A stretch of 64,000 nucleotides of DNA from Halomarinibacterium sedimenti. Its GTDB lineage: Bacteria; Bacteroidota; Bacteroidia; Flavobacteriales; Flavobacteriaceae. The first letter of the stretch is position 1. Every line of letters starts with the position of its first letter. Shown piece by piece: positions 9,350 through 18,349 of this stretch. The notes under the pieces are model-generated. The model made no database searches, was not told where the DNA came from, and saw only the letters and a list, made by a program, of their open reading frames with translations. Where the stretch lies: the NCBI RefSeq assembly GCF_019312585.1, contig NZ_JAHWDP010000001.1, forward strand, positions 124,001 through 188,000. Reading direction: 5' to 3'. The translations under genes were made by a program, and so were the position numbers.

Positions 9350-9912
9350 CAGAAGAAGATATTCTAAAACAAATTAGAAGAGCTAAAGAAGGCAAACAAA
9401 GTGCGTTCAATTTTTTATTAGATTACTTTTGGAATTTAGTATACGGGTTTCAACTAAAACGAGTTAATAACGAACACGATGCCGAAGACATTACTATTGA
9501 AGCCTTTTCTAAAGCTTTCGACAAGATTGAAACCTTTGATGAAAACTACGCTTTTGGCACCTGGCTGGTTTCCATTTCAAAAAATATTCAGATAGATAAA
9601 ACCCGAAAGAAAAACGCTTCTATTTATTCCCAAACGACTGATGCCAGTGCCGAAATTGTAAAGAAAATTCCCGATCAAAGCCCATCTCAGGAAGACAAAC
9701 TGATTACAGAACAAAACCTCAACGAGCTCCTTCGCTATATCAAACAACTGAAGCCTCATTACCAAGAAATAATCAATCTTCGCTATTTTCAGGAAATGAG
9801 TTATAATGAAATTTCCGACCAACTCGAAGAACCTCTTAGCAATGTTAAAGTGCGTTTACTGCGTGCAAAAAAGCTACTCGCCGAAATCATTACCGAAAAT
9901 CGTAAAAAGTGA
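9340..9912 (+). CDS. ECF-type RNA polymerase sigma-70 factor
   Basis: This 190-residue protein has a sigma-2 region ('NEHDAEDITIEAFSKAF', about residues 45-62, with the -10-recognition stretch 'FGTWLVSISKNIQID' after it). A sigma-4 HTH occupies about residues 128-185 ('YQEIINLRYFQEMSYNEIS'). The frame opens with TTG at 9340, inside the end of the glycosyltransferase gene. No in-frame ATG near it would keep the N terminus, so I accept TTG and translational coupling. No anti-sigma factor gene is adjacent, which is unusual for an ECF factor. The next gene (Nramp-like) overlaps its stop by 4 bases. Confidence 0.9.
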   Translation: MEVTEEDILKQIRRAKEGKQSAFNFLLDYFWNLVYGFQLKRVNNEHDAEDITIEAFSKAFDKIETFDENYAFGTWLVSISKNIQIDKTRKKNASIYSQTTDASAEIVKKIPDQSPSQEDKLITEQNLNELLRYIKQLKPHYQEIINLRYFQEMSYNEISDQLEEPLSNVKVRLLRAKKLLAEIITENRKK

Positions 9913-11117
9913 CACAATTCCTTAAAAAGTTTGGACCCGGATTCTTGTTCGCTGGTGCAGCGATTGGAGTGTCGCATTTGGTGCAATCTACAAGAGCCGG
10001 AGCCGACTTTGGCTTGGGTTTACTTTGGGCCTTGGTGCTCATTAATGTAATAAAATATCCTTTTTTTCAATTTGGGCCTCGCTATGCTTCGGCCACAGGA
10101 GAAAATTTATTGCAAGGCTATGCTAAAATGAGCAGGTGGGTCTTGGTTGCCTATTTCATAATCACCTTTGCAACCATGTTTACCATTCAAACTGCTGTTA
10201 CAATTGTTACGGCAGGAATTGCCTCTTCTTTATTCGCTAGTGGTACTTTGGTTTTTTGGACCACAGCGGTAACCTCGGGTTGCTTTTTTATTTTGTTATT
10301 GGGTAAATACAAAGTATTAGATTCTTTAATGAAATATATTGTCGTAGTGCTTGCCATAAGCACCATAGCGGCTGTTATTTTGGCTTCCACTAATTTCGAA
10401 GGAGGCTTATCATTTCAGCAATTAATCCCAAAGGATACTATGGGAATTGCATTTTTAATAGCTTTTATGGGATGGATGCCGGCACCCTTGGATATTACCA
10501 TTTGGCAATCTATTTGGACGATAGAGAAACAAAAACTAAACTCAAAAGTTAGTTTTAAAGATTCTCTATTCGATTTTAACGTGGGGTATGTTATGACCAT
10601 TATTTTAGGTATTTGTTTTATCGCATTGGGCACCTTTGTCATGTTTGGTAGTGGAGAGAGTTTTTCAGCTAAAGGAGATGTTTTTGCGAATCAACTAATA
10701 GGAATGTACACCATAAGTTTGGGGAGTTGGGCGCAATGGATTATTGGGATTGCGGCTTTAGCGACCATGTTTAGCACAACCCTAACCACATTGGATGCCT
10801 CTCCACGGGTAATGCATATTACCAGCGAACTACTTTTCAAAAAGACTTTTAAGCAAGGGTATTTATTTTGGCTACTTATATTAATAGCTGGGACACTTTC
10901 TATATTTTTCTTTTTTGTGACCGAAATGGGATTACTTATTGAAATTGCTACCGTCCTTTCCTTTTTAACCGCTCCGTTTTATGCTATTATTAGCTATATT
11001 TTAATCACAGGAAAGTACACCCCAAAGGAGGCAAGGCCTTCTGGGTCATTACGCCTTTTTAGCCTTTTGGGAATATTCATTTTGGTTGGATTTAGTATAT
11101 GGTATTTGGTTACTTGA
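9909..11117 (+). CDS. Nramp-family transporter, divergent (no DPGN motif)
   Basis: This 402-residue inner-membrane protein has about 11 hydrophobic segments and the overall Nramp/MntH layout. It starts with GTG, overlapping the sigma-factor stop (GTGA). In canonical Nramps TM1 carries the metal-binding DPGN nine residues after 'GP'. Here the same position reads GVSH (residues 20-23), so both metal ligands of that motif are changed. TM6 keeps the methionine (M190 in 'GWMPAPLD') but has MPA rather than MPH. It is therefore an Nramp relative whose substrate may not be Mn2+ or Fe2+. Bacteroidota genomes often label these 'Nramp family divalent metal transporter'. Confidence 0.85.
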   Translation: MTQFLKKFGPGFLFAGAAIGVSHLVQSTRAGADFGLGLLWALVLINVIKYPFFQFGPRYASATGENLLQGYAKMSRWVLVAYFIITFATMFTIQTAVTIVTAGIASSLFASGTLVFWTTAVTSGCFFILLLGKYKVLDSLMKYIVVVLAISTIAAVILASTNFEGGLSFQQLIPKDTMGIAFLIAFMGWMPAPLDITIWQSIWTIEKQKLNSKVSFKDSLFDFNVGYVMTIILGICFIALGTFVMFGSGESFSAKGDVFANQLIGMYTISLGSWAQWIIGIAALATMFSTTLTTLDASPRVMHITSELLFKKTFKQGYLFWLLILIAGTLSIFFFFVTEMGLLIEIATVLSFLTAPFYAIISYILITGKYTPKEARPSGSLRLFSLLGIFILVGFSIWYLVT

Positions 11118-11142
11118 GTCCTAATTTAAATTTTTAAAATCG

Positions 11143-11150
11143 TATCTTTG
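11143..11150 (+). promoter_or_regulatory. Candidate -7 element for lipA
   Basis: The bases TATCTTTG match TAnnTTTG exactly and end only 8 nt before the lipA ATG. Transcription would start within a few bases of the initiation codon, giving a leaderless or nearly leaderless lipA-gap message. Confidence 0.55.
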
Positions 11151-11158
11151 TCCAAGCT

Positions 11159-12031
11159 ATGGAAACACAGATTGCAACTCCACAAAAACCTGCACCTAAG
11201 CCAAAATGGCTGAGGGTAAAGCTTCCCACGGGGAAAAAATATACCGAGCTTCGTGGCTTGGTTGACAAATACAATTTGCATACCATTTGTACTTCGGGAA
11301 GTTGTCCTAATATGGGGGAATGTTGGACAGAAGGTACAGCTACCTTTATGATTTTAGGAAACACGTGTACACGTTCTTGTGGATTTTGCGGTGTTAAAAC
11401 AGGACGTCCAGAAACAGTAGATTGGGCAGAACCCGAAAAAGTGGCGCGTTCCATTAAAATTATGCAAATTAAGCACGCCGTCATTACCTCGGTAGATCGT
11501 GATGATTTAAAAGATATGGGGTCCATTATTTGGGCAGAAACGGTGAAAGCTATCCGAAGAATGAATCCTGAAACGACTCTTGAAACTCTTATTCCCGACT
11601 TCCAAGGCGTGACTCGAAACATCGACCGAATTATTGAAGTGGCACCAGAAGTGGTATCACATAATATGGAAACTGTAAAACGATTAACTCGCGAAGTACG
11701 TATTCAGGCGAAATACGAACGCAGTTTGGAGGTATTACGTTATTTAAAAGCACAAGGCATTAACCGAACCAAAAGTGGTATTATGCTTGGTCTAGGTGAA
11801 ACCGAAGCCGAAGTTATTCAAACGTTAGAAGACCTTCGCAGTGTTGGATTGGATATTGTTACGCTAGGGCAGTATTTACAACCTTCCAAAAAACATCTTT
11901 CAGTAAAGGAATTTATTACGCCTGAGCAGTTTAAAAAGTACGAAGAGATTGGTTTGAAAATGGGCTTCCGTCACGTAGAAAGTGGTGCTTTGGTGCGTTC
12001 TTCGTATAAGGCCCATAAACATATCGCTTAA
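11159..12031 (+). CDS. lipA: Lipoyl synthase
   Basis: LipA is a cytoplasmic radical-SAM enzyme that inserts two sulfurs into octanoyl groups on the E2 and H lipoyl domains, using an auxiliary [4Fe-4S] cluster as sulfur donor. All ligands are visible: the auxiliary-cluster cysteines C44, C49 and C55 ('[12 protein letters not shown]'), the radical-SAM cysteines C70, C74 and C77 ('CTRSCGFC'), and the C-terminal RSSY motif whose serine is the fourth auxiliary ligand. At 290 residues the length is normal. The gap gene starts at the base after its stop. lipB is not in the window. Confidence 0.97.
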   Translation: METQIATPQKPAPKPKWLRVKLPTGKKYTELRGLVDKYNLHTICTSGSCPNMGECWTEGTATFMILGNTCTRSCGFCGVKTGRPETVDWAEPEKVARSIKIMQIKHAVITSVDRDDLKDMGSIIWAETVKAIRRMNPETTLETLIPDFQGVTRNIDRIIEVAPEVVSHNMETVKRLTREVRIQAKYERSLEVLRYLKAQGINRTKSGIMLGLGETEAEVIQTLEDLRSVGLDIVTLGQYLQPSKKHLSVKEFITPEQFKKYEEIGLKMGFRHVESGALVRSSYKAHKHIA

Positions 12032-13030
12032 ATGAAAGGGCCTATTACCATTGGTATTAACGGGTTTGGTCGTATTGGCCGGACACTCTTCAGATTATTA
12101 CTAAATCATCCCACCATTAAAGTGGTTGCCATTAACGACATTGCTAATGGCACTACCATGGCACACTTGTTAAAATATGATAGTATCCATGGTATGTTAC
12201 CTAACGATGTTTCATTTTCTGAAGGTCAGCTCCACGTGGATGAAAAAAAGTTTCGGTATTCTTCTGAAGCTACGTTGGATAATTTAGATTGGAAGGGTGT
12301 TGATATTGTTATTGAAGCCACTGGGAAGTTTAAAACCAAGGCGTTACTTCAAAAGCATATTGAAAATGGAGCGAAGAAAGTGATTCTTTCCGTTCCCCCT
12401 TTAGAAGATGATATTAAAACCATTGTTTTAGGAGTAAATGAAGGAATATTAGAAGCGTCAGACAGTATTATTTCCAACGCTTCTTGCACCACAAATAATG
12501 CGGCCCCCATGCTCAAAATAATTAATGAATTATGTGGGATTGAGCAGGCCTATATTACTACAGTACATTCCTACACTACAGATCAAAGTTTGCATGACCA
12601 ACCGCATCGAGATTTACGTAGAGCTCGCGCTGCAGGACAATCGATTGTTCCTACGACTACGGGTGCTGCCAAGGCATTGACCAAGATTTTTCCAGATTTG
12701 GCAGATGTAATTGGAGGTTGTGGAATTCGTGTTCCGGTGGCTAATGGTTCTTTGACTGATATCACCTTAAATGTAAAAAAAGAAACTACCATAGAAGAGG
12801 TGAATACAGCTTTCAAAAAAGCCTCAGAAACTTCTTTAAAAAATATTCTTCAGTATACTCAGGATCCTATTGTTTCTATTGACATTGTTGGGAATCCGCA
12901 TTCATGTATTTTCGATAGCGAAATGACCTCTGTTATTGGGAAAATGGTCAAAATTATTGGCTGGTATGATAATGAAATGGGTTATTCGTCGAGAATTGTA
13001 GATTTAATCTTACAATTTTCGATAAAATAA
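12032..13030 (+). CDS. gap: Glyceraldehyde-3-phosphate dehydrogenase, type I
   Basis: This cytoplasmic enzyme phosphorylates and oxidises glyceraldehyde-3-phosphate to 1,3-bisphosphoglycerate (or the reverse) with a nicotinamide cofactor. The 332-residue protein shows the Rossmann start 'INGFGRIGR', the catalytic C152 in 'SNASCTTNN', 'HSYTTDQ' (catalytic His) and 'DLRRARAAGQSIVPTTTGAAK'. An Asp ends strand 2 ('AINDIAN'), and the proline in 'DQPHRDLRR' is kept; both favour NAD+ over NADP+. It directly abuts lipA, so it is probably co-transcribed. Many flavobacteria have a second gap gene; whether this one is glycolytic or gluconeogenic cannot be read here. Confidence 0.95.
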   Translation: MKGPITIGINGFGRIGRTLFRLLLNHPTIKVVAINDIANGTTMAHLLKYDSIHGMLPNDVSFSEGQLHVDEKKFRYSSEATLDNLDWKGVDIVIEATGKFKTKALLQKHIENGAKKVILSVPPLEDDIKTIVLGVNEGILEASDSIISNASCTTNNAAPMLKIINELCGIEQAYITTVHSYTTDQSLHDQPHRDLRRARAAGQSIVPTTTGAAKALTKIFPDLADVIGGCGIRVPVANGSLTDITLNVKKETTIEEVNTAFKKASETSLKNILQYTQDPIVSIDIVGNPHSCIFDSEMTSVIGKMVKIIGWYDNEMGYSSRIVDLILQFSIK

Positions 13031-13061
13031 CTATATTTATCGGCGAAGTACATAAGAGTAA

Positions 13062-15308
13062 ATGATTTACCTCTTGAAAAAATATAAAACCATAGCCCCC
13101 CTATGGCTGTTATTTTTAATAAGTAGTAGTGTTTTTTCACAACAACCGAAGGACACATTAGCACTTATACAAAAGTATCATGCCGAAGGGAGAGCCTTTG
13201 TTCAAAACCAAGTATTTGACGAAGCCATTATTAGTTTATCGAAAGCTAATAAATTGGCTTTTGCCTCAAAAAACACCGAGGAGCAACTTCAAGTAGAATT
13301 CAGTATCGCTCAACTTCATTATTACTTACGCAATTACCATAAAGCAGAAAAGGAAGCCAAGAAAATTATTTTAGAATTAAAGAAAAGAAAAAAGGAGAAA
13401 GAACTTGCTGAAGCCTATACTTTATTAGGCCTTATTAATATTCAACTCAATAAATTCCCACAGGCCGAAGAAGCACTAAAACAAGCAGACAATTGGTTTA
13501 CGAAAACCAACGATGAAAAAAATCGGGCCAATGTTTTGTTGGGATATGGAATTTTAGAGCTTAAAAAACACAATTATAAAGTAGCAATCAATTATTTGGA
13601 TGCGGCCATCCCCATTTTTGAAGTCAATGATTTATTTTATCATGAGGCCTATGCACGGCTAAGTAAATCTGAAGCCCTTTTAAATAGCAATAGTAATGAT
13701 GTACCTAATGGGCTACAACAATCTAAACAAAGTCTTCAAAAGGCACTTACTATTATTGACGCTAATGCATTTGTTAAACTAAAAATTGATAGTTATAAGA
13801 TTGAATCCTACATAGCTTTAAAAGAGAATAATTACACTTTAGCCGAAGAGAACATGGCTATTTACGAGCAAAAAAATGATTCGCTATATCAAGTTTTTTT
13901 AAGTGCTATTTCAAAAGGAATTGATTCGGAAGGTGATGCGGGCTATTATAGTGAGATAATTGATAAACAACAAACCGACCTCGACAAGCAAAGAAGGTCT
14001 ATTAACTTCGGAAAAATGACCACGGGGTTAAGTATTGCCCTAATAGTTATTTTATCATTATTAACCTTATCACTTTATAAAAACAATAATTTAAGAGCTA
14101 AGGCAAACGATTTACTTCAAGATAAAAACAACGAACTTCAATTAGCGAAAGAAAAGGCGGAAAAGGCCTCATTGGCTAAAGCACAGTTCCTTTCTACCAT
14201 TACACACGAATTACGAACACCGCTATATGCAGTAACCGGATTAACACATTTACTGCTAGAAGAGAATCCAAAACCCGACCAAAAAGAACACCTTAATTCC
14301 CTGAAGTTTTCTGGAGAGTATTTATTATCATTAATTAATAACATTCTTGACCTTAACAAGCTTGAAGCAAATAAAGTTGAGATTGAAAAAACAAGTTTCG
14401 ATCTTAAAAAGAGATTAAATGACGTACTCATTGCACTAAAGAAAACTGCCGATGATAAAAAGAACAATCTTCATCTGGAATATGATGAGACGATACCCAA
14501 TAAACTGGCTGGAGATCCTTTAAAGTTGTCTCAAATTCTAATTAATTTAATTGGAAACTCTCTCAAGTTTACCCAAAACGGTGATGTCTTTATTCGAATT
14601 AAAAAAATGAAAGAAATCAATAATCGGGTATTACTTCATTTTGAAATTGAGGATAATGGCGTAGGTATTTCAAAAAAGAAACAAAAAAGTATTTTTGAAT
14701 CTTTTTCCCAAGCTTCCCTTCAAATTAATAGAAAATTTGGTGGTACAGGATTAGGGCTTGCTATTGTAAAAAACCTATTGGAGCTTATGGGAAGTAAAAT
14801 CCAATTGGAAAGTCAATTAGGAAAGGGCTCCAAGTTTTGGTTTGATATTAACTTTGCCGTTTCTGAAGAATATTCTGAAACCAAAGACACTAGAAGTGCT
14901 AATGAAATAGACCTAACTGCATTAGAAAACAAAAAGGTCTTGGTGGTTGAGGATAACAAAATAAACCAAATGATTACCAAGAAAATCCTTGAAAAGAATA
15001 AAATGGTTTGTGATGTTGCAGACAATGGAATGGACGCTATTAAATTGGTAAAAGAAAATGAATACGACATTATTTTAATGGACATTCACATGCCTGGCAT
15101 TAGCGGAATTGAAGCGACACAAGACATTCGAAAATTCAATAAAGGATTACCTATTATTGCACTAACGGCGGTTACCATTGATGAAAACCTAGACGATTTC
15201 TACCGTGCTGGATTTAATGAAATTATTCCAAAGCCATTTAAAACAGAAGAATTCTTCGAAAAAATTTACAAAACGCTAGAGAGCCGAAAAATGCCCATAG
15301 AAGGCTAA
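13062..15308 (+). CDS. Hybrid sensor histidine kinase with TPR sensor region
   Basis: This 748-residue protein has a signal/anchor (residues 10-26), a periplasmic helical TPR-like region (about 35-290), a membrane segment (about 315-335), a coiled coil, and HisKA with phospho-acceptor H382 ('HELRTPL'). An HATPase domain follows (N box 'NLIGNSLKFT', G boxes 'DNGVGIS' and 'GTGLGLAI'). It ends in a receiver domain with phospho-Asp D674 ('ILMDIHMPG'). There is no DNA-binding output in this chain, so a partner must carry the signal on. The signal is unknown. The 3' end overlaps convergent lpxK by 4 bases. Confidence 0.94.
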   Translation: MIYLLKKYKTIAPLWLLFLISSSVFSQQPKDTLALIQKYHAEGRAFVQNQVFDEAIISLSKANKLAFASKNTEEQLQVEFSIAQLHYYLRNYHKAEKEAKKIILELKKRKKEKELAEAYTLLGLINIQLNKFPQAEEALKQADNWFTKTNDEKNRANVLLGYGILELKKHNYKVAINYLDAAIPIFEVNDLFYHEAYARLSKSEALLNSNSNDVPNGLQQSKQSLQKALTIIDANAFVKLKIDSYKIESYIALKENNYTLAEENMAIYEQKNDSLYQVFLSAISKGIDSEGDAGYYSEIIDKQQTDLDKQRRSINFGKMTTGLSIALIVILSLLTLSLYKNNNLRAKANDLLQDKNNELQLAKEKAEKASLAKAQFLSTITHELRTPLYAVTGLTHLLLEENPKPDQKEHLNSLKFSGEYLLSLINNILDLNKLEANKVEIEKTSFDLKKRLNDVLIALKKTADDKKNNLHLEYDETIPNKLAGDPLKLSQILINLIGNSLKFTQNGDVFIRIKKMKEINNRVLLHFEIEDNGVGISKKKQKSIFESFSQASLQINRKFGGTGLGLAIVKNLLELMGSKIQLESQLGKGSKFWFDINFAVSEEYSETKDTRSANEIDLTALENKKVLVVEDNKINQMITKKILEKNKMVCDVADNGMDAIKLVKENEYDIILMDIHMPGISGIEATQDIRKFNKGLPIIALTAVTIDENLDDFYRAGFNEIIPKPFKTEEFFEKIYKTLESRKMPIEG

Positions 15309-16315
15309 TACTTTCTGAAGTATTCTATTCGGTTTAAAACCTCTCTCTCAAAAGCACCTTCTTCTTTGTGTAAAAATACGGTGGTTATAGGTAGATAGTA
15401 CAAAGCTCTTTTTTGAAGTCGATTACTCAATCTTTTAAAATCTTTTTCCGTCGTGAGAATTAAATCTTCCTTTTGAAGCTTTTCAATTTCAGATGTTGAA
15501 AAGTGATGATGATCCGAAAATTTTTGATGCTGAAACGTAAAGTTTTTTTGTTCAAGGAATTCCACTAAGGGTGTAGGATTGGCAATACCGGTTACTAAAG
15601 TAAACGCTTTATTTTCTAAATATTCCAAGGGCAGACTTTCGGTCTTACCATAAATACTATCATCGTACCCAATTATTGAAAAATAAATAGACTGATGCTC
15701 TTTTAATTGCATCCTATGCTGAACTTCCTGTAACTTAGCATAGGCCGTGCCATCAGGGATTTTTGTAATCACAATAATATCCGCTCGCTCCATTCCTCTT
15801 TTCGATTCACGCAAATTACCCGCTGGTAACACCAAATCTTCTATAAATAAATTTGAATAGGAAGTAAGTAAAATACTCAAAGCAGGTTTCACTTTTCGGT
15901 GCTGAAAAGCATCATCCAAGATAATGACTTCGGCTTTTAGCTTTAGCTTTTCGATACCCTCCCTTCTATCTGCACAAACAGCTATAGTAACCTCAGGAAA
16001 TTTATGTTTAAACTGAAGCGGCTCATCTCCTACTTCCTCGGCAGTCGATAATGCTTGCACTTCCAGAAACCCAGAAGTTTTACGTTTATAACCCCTACTC
16101 AATACAGCTACTTTGTAATCTTCATTCAGAATAGAAATCAACAATTCAACCATGGGTGACTTCCCCGTTCCACCAACCGAAAGATTTCCTACAGAAATCA
16201 CCGGAATTTCATACTCTGTACTGTCTTTCCACCCTTTATCATAGGCATAGTTACGTAAGGAGGTAACTCCATCATATAAAATGGAAAAAGGAAAAAGGAA
16301 TTTCCGAAAGTTCAT
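15305..16315 (-). CDS. lpxK: Tetraacyldisaccharide 4'-kinase
   Basis: LpxK phosphorylates the 4' position of the lipid A disaccharide precursor at the cytoplasmic face of the inner membrane. The 336-residue protein has the P-loop GGTGKS at 48-53 ('VGNLSVGGTGKSP'), 'VLSRGYKR', 'ILDDAFQHRKVKP' and the C-terminal 'TTEKDFKRL' motif typical of the family. The N terminus is amphipathic. It is transcribed alone, divergent from the Nif3-like gene across a 44-bp gap. Confidence 0.96.
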   Translation of the reverse strand: MNFRKFLFPFSILYDGVTSLRNYAYDKGWKDSTEYEIPVISVGNLSVGGTGKSPMVELLISILNEDYKVAVLSRGYKRKTSGFLEVQALSTAEEVGDEPLQFKHKFPEVTIAVCADRREGIEKLKLKAEVIILDDAFQHRKVKPALSILLTSYSNLFIEDLVLPAGNLRESKRGMERADIIVITKIPDGTAYAKLQEVQHRMQLKEHQSIYFSIIGYDDSIYGKTESLPLEYLENKAFTLVTGIANPTPLVEFLEQKNFTFQHQKFSDHHHFSTSEIEKLQKEDLILTTEKDFKRLSNRLQKRALYYLPITTVFLHKEEGAFEREVLNRIEYFRKY

Positions 16316-16359
16316 ACCACGAAAATATACTTTTTTATCTTTACACTAAATATATATTT

Positions 16360-17454
16360 ATGACAGTAAAAGAGGTACTATCCGTTTTAGAAGCATTGGC
16401 ACCGCTTTCGTATTCCGAAGACTTTGACAATACAGGCTTATTGGTGGGTGATTACAACACCCAAGTAAAAGGAATCTTAGTAACGCTCGATACACTGGAA
16501 ACGGTGGTAGATGAAGCCATAGAAAACCATTGTAATCTTATTGTAAGCTTTCACCCTATTATTTTTAAAGGGCTAAAAAAACTTACTGGTAAGAGTTATG
16601 TAGAGCGCACTGTCTTAAAAGCCATAAAACACGATATCGCTATTTTTTCCATTCATACAGCTTTGGATAATGCTTGGAATGGAGTAAACGCCATGATTTG
16701 CGAAAAACTTAACCTCAACAACCGTAAGATTCTTATTCCGCAGGAAGGAACGATTAAAAAACTCATCACTTTTGTCCCACATAAGGATGCCGAAAAACTT
16801 AGAGAAGGTCTTTTTAAAGCGGGTGCTGGAGCCATTGGAAATTATGACAACTGTAGTTTTAATATTAAAGGAATAGGCAGTTTTAACGGAAACGAAGACT
16901 CCAATCCTACCAAAGGTAAAAAAGGAGAAACACATTTTGAAGAAGAAACACAAATTGGAGTCACTTTTTCTAAACATTTGGAAGGAATAGTATTGCATGC
17001 ACTATTTGAAAATCATCCTTATGAAGAAGTCGCTTATGAAGTAACCACTTTAGAAAACACCCACCAGCATATTGGGATGGGTATGGTAGGAGAACTTTCG
17101 GAAGCTATTTCTGAAGAAGCATTTCTAGTACTTTTAAAGAAAACATTTAAAACAGGTGTGGTTCGTCATTCAGCATTATTAGGAAAACCCATTAAAAAAG
17201 TGGCTGTTTTAGGCGGAAGCGGAAGTTTTGCCATTTCAGCGGCAAAAAGTAAGCAAGTGGATGCTTTTGTGACCTCCGATTTAAAGTATCATGACTTTTT
17301 TCAGGCTGAAAATCAGTTAATTTTAGCCGATATTGGGCATTATGAAAGCGAACAATACACAAAAGAGTTATTAGTTGCTCACCTTAGCAAAAAAATTACT
17401 AATTTTGCAGTCGTTTTATCAAAAGTAAAGACCAATCCTGTAAGCTATTTTTAA
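16360..17454 (+). CDS. Nif3-like dinuclear metal centre hexameric protein (YqfO/YbgI type)
   Basis: This 364-residue protein belongs to the Nif3/DUF34 family. The metal-binding half motifs are 'VSFHPIIFKGLKKLTG' near residue 67 and 'DIGHYESEQY' near residue 327. A central domain of about 120 residues (roughly 128-240) is inserted, as in the longer YqfO-like members. The family is nearly universal; reported links include GTP cyclohydrolase I-like metabolism, but the reaction is not settled. It starts a two-gene operon with the coiled-coil protein 3 nt downstream. A near-match -7 element (TATCTTTA) sits about 17 nt before the start. Confidence 0.92.
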   Translation: MTVKEVLSVLEALAPLSYSEDFDNTGLLVGDYNTQVKGILVTLDTLETVVDEAIENHCNLIVSFHPIIFKGLKKLTGKSYVERTVLKAIKHDIAIFSIHTALDNAWNGVNAMICEKLNLNNRKILIPQEGTIKKLITFVPHKDAEKLREGLFKAGAGAIGNYDNCSFNIKGIGSFNGNEDSNPTKGKKGETHFEEETQIGVTFSKHLEGIVLHALFENHPYEEVAYEVTTLENTHQHIGMGMVGELSEAISEEAFLVLLKKTFKTGVVRHSALLGKPIKKVAVLGGSGSFAISAAKSKQVDAFVTSDLKYHDFFQAENQLILADIGHYESEQYTKELLVAHLSKKITNFAVVLSKVKTNPVSYF

Positions 17455-17457
17455 AGT

Positions 17458-18243
17458 ATGGCAAAGAAAACTGAAATCACTGTAGAAGATAAGTTAAGAG
17501 CGTTATTCGATTTACAATTAATCGACTCGCGTGTAGATGAAATTAGAAATGTTCGTGGAGAACTTCCATTGGAGGTTCAAGATTTGGAAGATGAAGTGGC
17601 AGGGATGAATACCCGTCTTGAGAAATTAACCAACGATCTTGAAAGCATCGAGGAAAGCATCAAGGAAAAGAAAAACTTGATTGAAGAGGCAAAAGGCCTT
17701 ATCAAAAAATACACGACGCAACAAGATAAAGTTCGTAACAACCGCGAATACAATAGCTTGAGCAAAGAAGTTGAATACCAGGAATTGGAAATTCAATTGG
17801 CTGAAAAGCACATCAAAGAATTTAAAGCGCAAATAGAGCAAAAAAGTGCGGTGATAGAAGAAACCAAAGAGCGTTTGGCAGAACGTGAAAATCACTTAAA
17901 GCACAAACAAGGTGAGCTTGATGAGATTCTTGCTGAAACTGAAAAAGAGGAAAAAGCACTTCTAAAAGAATCTGAAAAGTACGAGAAAAACATCGAAGAG
18001 CGTTTGGTAAATGCCTATAAGCGCATTAGAAGCAACGTGAAAAATGGTCTTGCTGTGGTTCCTGTAGAGCGTGGTGCTTCCGGTGGATCATTCTTTACCA
18101 TTCCGCCACAAGTACAAATGGAAATCGCCGCTCGCAAAAAAATTATTACCGATGAGCACAGTGGTCGTATTTTAGTAGACCCGGCATTGGCAGAAGAAGA
18201 AAGAGAAAAAATGGAGCAGTTATTTAAAAAAGTAAGTAAATAA
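17458..18243 (+). CDS. Coiled-coil 'C4 zinc ribbon' family protein lacking the cysteines
   Basis: This 261-residue protein is mostly a long coiled coil (about residues 30-195). A C-terminal domain matches the bacterial zinc-ribbon family (CT398/HP0958-like) except that the ligand pairs are replaced. The first pair position reads GASGGSF (S208, S211) where GACGGCF-type sequences are expected; the second reads DEHSGRIL (D232, S235) in place of CEHCGRIL. No cysteine remains, so it should not bind zinc in the usual way. HP0958 homologues act in flagellar and RNA biology, but this organism shows no sign of flagella here. The role is unknown; it is co-transcribed with the Nif3-like gene. Confidence 0.88.
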   Translation: MAKKTEITVEDKLRALFDLQLIDSRVDEIRNVRGELPLEVQDLEDEVAGMNTRLEKLTNDLESIEESIKEKKNLIEEAKGLIKKYTTQQDKVRNNREYNSLSKEVEYQELEIQLAEKHIKEFKAQIEQKSAVIEETKERLAERENHLKHKQGELDEILAETEKEEKALLKESEKYEKNIEERLVNAYKRIRSNVKNGLAVVPVERGASGGSFFTIPPQVQMEIAARKKIITDEHSGRILVDPALAEEEREKMEQLFKKVSK

Positions 18244-18261
18244 ACTCTTCATAAACGATAT

Positions 18262-18293
18262 AAAAGCCTTCACAGTTGTGGGGGCTTTTTTTT
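18262..18293 (+). terminator. Rho-independent terminator after the Nif3/coiled-coil operon
   Basis: A hairpin AAAAGCCttCAC-AGTT-GTGggGGCTTTT, with two G-T pairs in the stem, is followed by eight T. It lies 19 nt after the stop codon. This also argues against any msrA start inside it. Confidence 0.88.
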
Positions 18294-18349
18294 GTACTTT
18301 TCTGAAAGGATTTCTGTTGAAACCGACTTATCTAAAAAATTTGTCCACT

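Noticed and set aside
11134-11622. 162-codon open frame antisense to the 5' half of lipA
   Set aside because: It lies wholly opposite a well-supported lipA, has no family resemblance and no -7 element of its own.
18278-18349. N-terminal extension of MsrA
   Set aside because: The start lies inside the preceding terminator hairpin and would mask the lipoprotein signal.
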